Source of the DNA: Bacteroidales bacterium UBA1216
GTDB taxonomy: Bacteria > Bacteroidota > Bacteroidia > Bacteroidales > Paludibacteraceae
Direction: 5' to 3'
Assembly: GCA_002309255.1 (NCBI GenBank)
Contig: DBXI01000074.1
Span: 1-27,206, forward strand
DNA: 27,206 nt
In this document: in pieces, positions 22,584-27,206 of the stretch
Layout of the letters: the number at the start of each line of letters is the position of its first letter
Position numbering within the stretch: position 1 is the first letter of the stretch
Program-made: the position numbers and the translations under genes
The notes under the pieces: generated by a model
The model's database searches: none
Told to the model about the DNA's origin: nothing
Seen by the model: only the letters and a program-made list of their open reading frames with translations

Positions 22584-24335
22584 ATGAAGAAATTCAACGA
22601 ATTTAATCGTGCCCTTGTGGCTAAAAAGAAAATCTTCTTATTTATCGGTGCAATGCTATTGGCTGTGACAGCAAATGCTGGGACCATTACACAAGATCTG
22701 GATTTAAGTGCTCTGGCAGCTGGTGATAACGCGGAATATAATACCGCGTCCCATGTTATTACGCCAAATGCTGCTTGGGTTGGCGCTGGTCATTGGTATG
22801 GTTCGTATGATGTGTCGGATTATTCTCAAATCGTCATTGAATTAGCAAGTGCATGCGCACAACCGGTTTCGTTATCAATTAGTTATGCCGATGGTTCTGC
22901 TGACCAACAAATCATACTAGCAGCCGGTGCCACTTCCGGAACTATCGAACTCAATGGCTCGTCACTTTCAAATATTTGGGTGGCTTTATATAGCGCTACA
23001 TATGATGAGGTAACGATTGCCTTAAGCCGTATTTACCTTAAAGGGACGAACGGCAAACAATCCATCATTACTCTGAACGACACAGAAACAGAAATTGGGA
23101 ACTGGGACACCGGACTTGCAGTTGGTTCATCAACTTTTGCCGATGCACATGCTGGCGACCAAGTGATAATTAATTTTGTTACCGCAACTGCGGCATACAA
23201 TCAAGTGCAAGTCGTGAGCAATGGTGAGACATTAGACTCATACAATCCTAATATAGCCACCGTTGCAGCTACTGTTACTCAAGTTCGTTTTACCCTAACG
23301 GCGGCTGACCTGACAAAAGTACAAGCCAACGGCATATATATAGGTGGCTACTATGTTACTATCAAAAACGTGCAACTTCGTAAACATGCCATATTCTATA
23401 CGACTTTAACTACACTTGGCAATTGGTCCGGTGGTGTCAATGTTGCCAACGCTAACCTTCCTGCGATGGAGGATGGCAATCTGTTATGCTTCCACGTAAC
23501 AGCGGCGAGCGTGGACGGACAAGTCTATTTGCAGCACGATTGGGCGGACTTTACTTATACAACTCCGCGCAACTATGTGTTTACTTCCGAAGATGTAGCT
23601 GCACTTCCCAAGACATTCAGTATTCCTGTCACCCACGCCTTGCTTCACCAATTAGGCAGCCAAGGGCTGACAATCAATGGTCAGGACTTTACCTTTGATG
23701 AAGTTTTTGTAGCCGAAGGAACGCCTTCCAACACCAAAGCTGCATACCTCAATGTAACAGCCGCAGGCATGGCGACGTACGTGCTGCCATTCGATGTGCC
23801 GGATTTGCCTGACGGCGTGGAGGCATACAATCTGACCAATGACGGAACAAATGAAATCGTGGCAGAACAGGTATACTCCCTTATGGAGGACAACCCCGTG
23901 CTGATTATTGCTGCGGAAGGCGAATACGAGTTTGTAAGTGCAGAAGGTAAATCGGACGATGTGTCGGGCAAGACAGGCACCTATACCAACGGTGCATTGG
24001 TTGGTACGTATGCAGCAATCGATCCATTGGCGCAAACCACAGCCGGTAACTACAATTATATCCTGCAAAAACATGAGGATGAGGTGGCATTCTATCAAGT
24101 ATTGGACGGCTCATGCTCAGTGGCAGCATACCACGCATACCTGAGTTGCGGATACAACGCCAACGGCGGCGGTTCGCCTGCTCCGATGCGAATGGTGTTC
24201 CGTCCGAAGATGCCAACGGCAACAGAGAACACCCAGCAGGCAGCGGCCAGTGTTCAGAAAGTGCTAAAGGACGGACAGCTCTATATCCTGCGCGGAAATA
24301 CGATGTACACGATTCAAGGTCAAACCGTAAATTAA
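22584..24335 (+). CDS. Secreted modular beta protein, probable glycan-binding protein
   Basis: This 583-residue protein has a signal peptide (MKKFNEFNRALVAKKKIFLFIGAMLLAVTANA, long basic N-region) and no lipobox. An N-terminal beta domain (about 33-155) resembles the start of the protein at 18164. Two modules follow, ending in GIYIGGYYVTIKNVQL and GLTINGQDFTFDEVFV, the same closing motif as in the proteins at 3299 and 16312. The C-terminal third (AAYLNVTAAGMATYVLPFDVP onward) has a layout common in Bacteroidales secreted proteins. The tail QKVLKDGQLYILRGNTMYTI matches short C-terminal tails seen in many Prevotella-like proteins. It heads an operon with the 41-residue peptide and the GH36 enzyme under an operator-controlled promoter. 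Its first half appears AT-richer than its PUL neighbours, perhaps a sign of domain shuffling. Confidence 0.78.
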   Translation: MKKFNEFNRALVAKKKIFLFIGAMLLAVTANAGTITQDLDLSALAAGDNAEYNTASHVITPNAAWVGAGHWYGSYDVSDYSQIVIELASACAQPVSLSISYADGSADQQIILAAGATSGTIELNGSSLSNIWVALYSATYDEVTIALSRIYLKGTNGKQSIITLNDTETEIGNWDTGLAVGSSTFADAHAGDQVIINFVTATAAYNQVQVVSNGETLDSYNPNIATVAATVTQVRFTLTAADLTKVQANGIYIGGYYVTIKNVQLRKHAIFYTTLTTLGNWSGGVNVANANLPAMEDGNLLCFHVTAASVDGQVYLQHDWADFTYTTPRNYVFTSEDVAALPKTFSIPVTHALLHQLGSQGLTINGQDFTFDEVFVAEGTPSNTKAAYLNVTAAGMATYVLPFDVPDLPDGVEAYNLTNDGTNEIVAEQVYSLMEDNPVLIIAAEGEYEFVSAEGKSDDVSGKTGTYTNGALVGTYAAIDPLAQTTAGNYNYILQKHEDEVAFYQVLDGSCSVAAYHAYLSCGYNANGGGSPAPMRMVFRPKMPTATENTQQAAASVQKVLKDGQLYILRGNTMYTIQGQTVN

Positions 24336-24342
24336 GAAAGCC

Positions 24343-24468
24343 ATGAGAAAGATATATCAAAGTCCTCAAACCGAGGCAATCCAGGTGTCGATAGCTGTGA
24401 CACTTTGCGCTTCAGGCAGTAACAAAGCCACCTTCGGAGCAGGAAGTGCCAATGGGGCAGGTTTGTAA
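24343..24468 (+). CDS. 41-residue peptide between the modular protein and GH36
   Basis: This short frame begins MRKIYQSPQTEAIQVSIA and continues through LCASGS to a Gly/Ala-rich end (FGAGSANGAGL). It starts 7 nt after the previous stop and ends 19 nt before the GH36 ATG, so it fills the gap in an operon. The form MxKxYxxPxxExxxVxxxxxLxASG followed by a glycine-rich tail recalls short uncharacterised peptides often encoded near secreted-protein genes in Bacteroidales. There is no hydrophobic signal peptide. Function unknown. It may be an exported or processed peptide, or a translational coupler. Confidence 0.6.
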   Translation: MRKIYQSPQTEAIQVSIAVTLCASGSNKATFGAGSANGAGL

Positions 24469-24487
24469 ACAAAGAAACACACAAGAT

Positions 24488-26788
24488 ATGAAACCGAAAC
24501 ATCTTATCTTAATCGTTTTGGCAAGCATGGGAATGACTGTTCCCGTGCTTGCTGCGTCATATACGTTGCAGACGCCCAAGATGCAACTGGTTCTCGATGC
24601 CACCGAAGGGCAGGAACTCCAAGTGCTGTACTTCGGCGACCAATCGGCTTCGCCGGCGGACATTGAGGCGGCGGGCGAACAGCATGCGGCGCTGCCGGTG
24701 TTCGGCGACATCGACATGATCCATCTGCCGGCCCTGCAGGTGCAGCACGCCGACGGCGACCTCAGCCTCAACCTGCGCGTGCAGAAAGTGGAACAAGTGC
24801 TAATGACTAATGGTCTTGTCGTAATCGTCACGCTCAAGGATCAGGTGAAGCCTGTGACCCTGCGCATCTGTTACAAGGCATGGCAGGACGTGGATATCAT
24901 CGAGACCTGGACGGAGATCGAGCACCAGGAGAAGAAGCCGATCGTGCTCAAGCGCTTCGACAGCGGCTATCTGCATCTTGGCGAGGGCGAGCAGGTCTGG
25001 CTCACGCATCTCCACGGCGACTGGGCTGCCGAGGCGGTGGTAACCAACGAACCGTTGACGCGCGGCGTGAAGATCATCCGCAACACCGACGGCGCGCGTA
25101 ACGCCCACTTGGATGCGCCCGAGGTCATGCTGTCGCTCGACGGTGCGCCTCAGGAGAACAACGGACGCGTACTGGGTGCAGCACTGTGCTGGAGCGGCAA
25201 CTTCGAGATACGCCTGAACGTGCCGAACAATCAGGGCGTGCACCTGTACGCCGGTATCGATCCGCAATCGTCGGAGTACGTATTGGCACCCAAGCAGGTG
25301 TTCGCCACGCCCCACTTGGCCCTCTCGTACTCTACCGAAGGCATGGGCGGGGTCAGCCGCGCGTTCCACCGCTGGGCACGCACCTGCGGTATGCTGCATA
25401 ACGGCAACGCCGTGCGCGACGTGCTGCTGAACTCGTGGGAAGGAATTTACTTCGATATCACCGAGCAGCGTATCATCGGTATGATGGACGACATAGCGGC
25501 CTTTGGCGGCGAGTTGTTTGTGATGGACGACGGCTGGTTTGGCGACAAGTATCCGCGTAACAACGACAGCTCGTCACTCGGCGACTGGGTGGTGGACACC
25601 CGCAAACTCCCGAACGGTCTCTCTGCCCTCACCGAGGCAGCCAAAGAGCGGCATATCAAGTTCGGTATATGGATTGAGCCTGAGGCGGTCAATACTGTCA
25701 GCGAACTCTATGAACAGCACCCCGACTGGGCATTACAAGTGCCCGGGCGCGAACTCAAACTTGGTCGCGGCGGCACACAGCTGGTGCTGGACATGACCAA
25801 CCCCAAGGTGCAGGATTTTGTCTTCAACCTGGTGGACGACCTGCTGACCCGAAACCCCGAAATAGCGTATATCAAGTGGGACGCGAACGCCTCAATCCAG
25901 AACTACGGCCGCCTGTCTGTCAGCCCTAAGGGCGGTCAGTCAGCGCAGCGGTCAGTCAGTCCGCAGGACGGTCTGTATTCTAACCTCTACATCGACTACC
26001 ACCTTGGTTTGCTGAAGACGCTGGAGCGCATTCGTGCCAAGTACCCGAACATTGTCATCCAGAACTGCGCCTCGGGCGGCGGACGCGCCAACTACGGACT
26101 CATGCCGTACTTCGACGAGTTCTGGGTCAGTGACAACAACGACGCCTTGCAGCGCGTCTTCATCCAGTGGGGCACATCGTACTTCTTCCCGTCGAACGCC
26201 ATGGCGCAGCATATCGGCGGCTCACCCTACCAGATGACCCACCGCGTCATTCCTATCAAGTTCCGCTGCGATGTAGCGATGAGCGGACGGCTGGGGATCG
26301 AGCTGCAACCCAAGCACATGACCGACGAGGAACGTCTGCAGTGCACCACCGCGCTGACCGATTACAAGGCGCTGCGCAATATTATCCAGCTCGGCAACCT
26401 CTATAGGCTTGTTTCGCCGTATGGAAATGACAAATCACAAATGACAAATAACCAATCCCCGGCTGTACAACAGACGACGGCATTGATGTACGTCACGGAC
26501 AACCAAGCTGAAGCAGTCGTGTTCGCTTATTCATTGAGTAATTTCATGAAGCAGGCGCCGCGCCGCATCCGTCTGGCCGGACTGGATCCGAACCGCACAT
26601 ACACCATTAAGGAGAAGAACATCCGTGTGCAGTACAATCACAGCATCGGCGCGTGGGACAAAGGTGAGCCATGCAGCCTCCACGGCAAGCAGTTCACCGG
26701 CGCGTATCTGATGTCCGTCGGGCTGATTATCCCGCTTTCCACCGAATACACGCAGGATTATCCGTCGCGCATCTTCCATTTGAAGTAG
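24488..26788 (+). CDS. GH36 alpha-galactosidase, secreted
   Basis: This 766-residue enzyme should remove alpha-1,6-galactosyl side chains, as in galactomannan. A signal peptide (MKPKHLILIVLASMGMTVPVLAA) is followed by the N-terminal beta-supersandwich (about 24-300) and the catalytic barrel. Visible motifs are VMDDGWFGD (345-353), GDWVVDTRKLPNG (365-377), YIKWDAN with nucleophile Asp465, CASGGGR (527-533) and FWVSDNND with acid/base Asp549. All catalytic residues are present. ATG 24488 is chosen over the in-frame ATG at 24446 because it opens the signal peptide and avoids overlap with the small peptide gene. Residues 476-497 are encoded by an inserted repeat element (25913-25979), between the nucleophile and the acid/base. 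A second, AT-rich insertion lies near residues 646-654. It is probably periplasmic, acting on imported oligosaccharides. Confidence 0.92.
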   Translation: MKPKHLILIVLASMGMTVPVLAASYTLQTPKMQLVLDATEGQELQVLYFGDQSASPADIEAAGEQHAALPVFGDIDMIHLPALQVQHADGDLSLNLRVQKVEQVLMTNGLVVIVTLKDQVKPVTLRICYKAWQDVDIIETWTEIEHQEKKPIVLKRFDSGYLHLGEGEQVWLTHLHGDWAAEAVVTNEPLTRGVKIIRNTDGARNAHLDAPEVMLSLDGAPQENNGRVLGAALCWSGNFEIRLNVPNNQGVHLYAGIDPQSSEYVLAPKQVFATPHLALSYSTEGMGGVSRAFHRWARTCGMLHNGNAVRDVLLNSWEGIYFDITEQRIIGMMDDIAAFGGELFVMDDGWFGDKYPRNNDSSSLGDWVVDTRKLPNGLSALTEAAKERHIKFGIWIEPEAVNTVSELYEQHPDWALQVPGRELKLGRGGTQLVLDMTNPKVQDFVFNLVDDLLTRNPEIAYIKWDANASIQNYGRLSVSPKGGQSAQRSVSPQDGLYSNLYIDYHLGLLKTLERIRAKYPNIVIQNCASGGGRANYGLMPYFDEFWVSDNNDALQRVFIQWGTSYFFPSNAMAQHIGGSPYQMTHRVIPIKFRCDVAMSGRLGIELQPKHMTDEERLQCTTALTDYKALRNIIQLGNLYRLVSPYGNDKSQMTNNQSPAVQQTTALMYVTDNQAEAVVFAYSLSNFMKQAPRRIRLAGLDPNRTYTIKEKNIRVQYNHSIGAWDKGEPCSLHGKQFTGAYLMSVGLIIPLSTEYTQDYPSRIFHLK
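25913..25979 (+). repeat. Direct-repeat/palindrome mosaic element inserted in frame in GH36
   Basis: The order is a degenerate repeat CTGTCTGTCAG (25913-25923), palindrome CCCTAAGGG, CGGTCAGTCAG (25933-25943), spacer CGCAG, CGGTCAGTCAG (25949-25959), palindrome TCCGCAGGA, and partial CGGTCTGTATT (25969-25979). The lengths are 11-9-11-5-11-9-11. It encodes about 22 Ser/Gln/Gly-rich residues between QNYGR and SNLYIDY, where related enzymes, as I recall them, have only a few residues. Confidence 0.8.
26425..26449 (+). repeat. AAATGACAAAT direct repeat in the GH36 C-terminal domain
   Basis: AAATGACAAAT occurs at 26425-26435 and 26439-26449, separated by CAC, and is followed by a further AACCAAT. 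It is an AT-rich patch in otherwise GC-rich coding sequence. It encodes the polar NDKSQMTN stretch in a loop of the C-terminal beta domain. Confidence 0.7.
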
Positions 26789-26844
26789 GATTAGGTAGGG
26801 TTCACAGATTGAGCAAAATAAACAGATTGAGAAGAAACAATTTT

Positions 26845-26872
26845 CAGTCGCGCATCTTCGGGTGCGCGATTG
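26845..26872 (+). terminator. Terminator-like hairpin after GH36
   Basis: CAGTCGCGCA (26845-26854) pairs with TGCGCGATTG (26863-26872), 10 bp with one wobble and loop TCTTCGGG. No T-run follows, so it may be a 3'-end stabilising hairpin or a weak terminator. Its left part, GTCGCGCATCTTC (26847-26859), is an exact copy of 26764-26776 in the last GH36 codons. ACAGATTGAG is also repeated in this gap (26804-26813 and 26822-26831). Confidence 0.45.
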
Positions 26873-26933
26873 ACGTGTAGAAAGAGTAAAAGTGAAAAAT
26901 CCAGACATATATTGCAAAAAAGAATGATGAATA

Positions 26934-26965
26934 TTTGCAAATATCAAAATTTTTTAGTAATTTTG
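26934..26965 (+). promoter_or_regulatory. Promoter of the right-edge gene
   Basis: TTTG (26934-26937), exactly 20 nt, TAATTTTG (26958-26965). It is the canonical form without the PUL operator, so the edge gene is probably outside the PUL regulon. Confidence 0.75.
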
Positions 26966-27026
26966 CACGCAAAATTTGCCAGGGCACAAAATTTACCTTG
27001 CAAACAAGACAAAGAAAGGAGTTTGT

Positions 27027-27206
27027 ATGTCACAAAAAACATTTTGGAAAATACAATACATCAACCTCTGCATTGACGAATTTGCACGCAAGTTCCGCCT
27101 CACGCCACAGGTGGCATTTAACTACTTGAGCCGTTATAAAGGTCTGGAGTTCCTCTATGAGCACTATGACTACGAGCACACACAAGCTTTGTGGGAAACG
27201 CAAAAC
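27027..27206 (+). CDS. DUF3791-like protein, partial at window end
   Basis: The first 60 codons are visible, and the frame is open to the window edge. The sequence (YINLCIDEFARKF, then VAFNYLSRYKGLEFLYEHYDYEHTQ) fits the short DUF3791 family: an N-terminal helix, a helix with a conserved aromatic, and the LYEHYDxxHT-like motif. Members are often encoded beside DUF3990 proteins in small two-gene units, possibly toxin-antitoxin-like. It has its own canonical promoter and a strong Shine-Dalgarno AAAGGAG (27015-27021) five bases before the ATG, unlike the other genes here. The rest of the unit lies outside the window, so the pairing cannot be checked. Confidence 0.6.
   Translation, partial: MSQKTFWKIQYINLCIDEFARKFRLTPQVAFNYLSRYKGLEFLYEHYDYEHTQALWETQN

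Overview
The window looks like a chromosomal segment of a Bacteroidales bacterium, probably from a gut or rumen. The grounds are a SusC/SusD pair, promoters of the Bacteroidetes form (TAnnTTTG at -7, in several cases with TTTG exactly 20 nt upstream), almost no Shine-Dalgarno sequences, and secreted proteins with Bacteroidales-type C-terminal tails. I cannot name a genus from the sequence alone.

Layout. 1-843 is a broken IS5-like transposase, followed by a run of small perfect palindromes (803-980). 1165-4462 is the first arm of a polysaccharide utilization locus (PUL): an AraC-family regulator, a GH26 beta-mannanase lipoprotein and a secreted beta-rich protein. 4670-11076 is an AT-richer defence block: an AbiEi/AbiEii type IV toxin-antitoxin pair, a restriction-modification pair whose methylase fuses two adenine methyltransferases of different classes, and an AlbA_2 (Schlafen-type) protein. 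11257-26788 is the second PUL arm: SusC, SusD, two large secreted multi-module proteins, a small C-terminally anchored protein, a third modular secreted protein, a 41-residue peptide and a GH36 alpha-galactosidase. The right edge holds the start of a DUF3791-like gene with its own promoter.

How it works together. GH26 (mannan backbone) plus GH36 (alpha-galactosyl side chains) plus SusCD suggest a galactomannan-type substrate. A 16-bp element, consensus GNTAARAWAGTGTCRG, lies exactly 20 nt upstream of the -7 box of all five inferred PUL promoters (GH26, SusC, and the genes at 16312, 18164 and 22584). It replaces the usual -33 TTTG. An inverted near-copy abuts the start codon of the AraC gene. 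This looks like the operator of a small regulon that includes both PUL arms on either side of the defence block. The defence genes and the edge gene use ordinary or near-ordinary promoters instead.

The most unusual structure is a modular repeat: four 11-bp direct repeats (CGGTCnnnCAG) with palindromes in the outer gaps and a 5-nt middle gap. It occurs inside the 5' end of susD (14418-14491) and in frame inside the GH36 gene (25913-25979). A half-element lies in the signal-peptide region of the gene at 3299. The three variable bases differ between elements but agree within an element. No database or alignment was available, so family calls rest on visible motifs.
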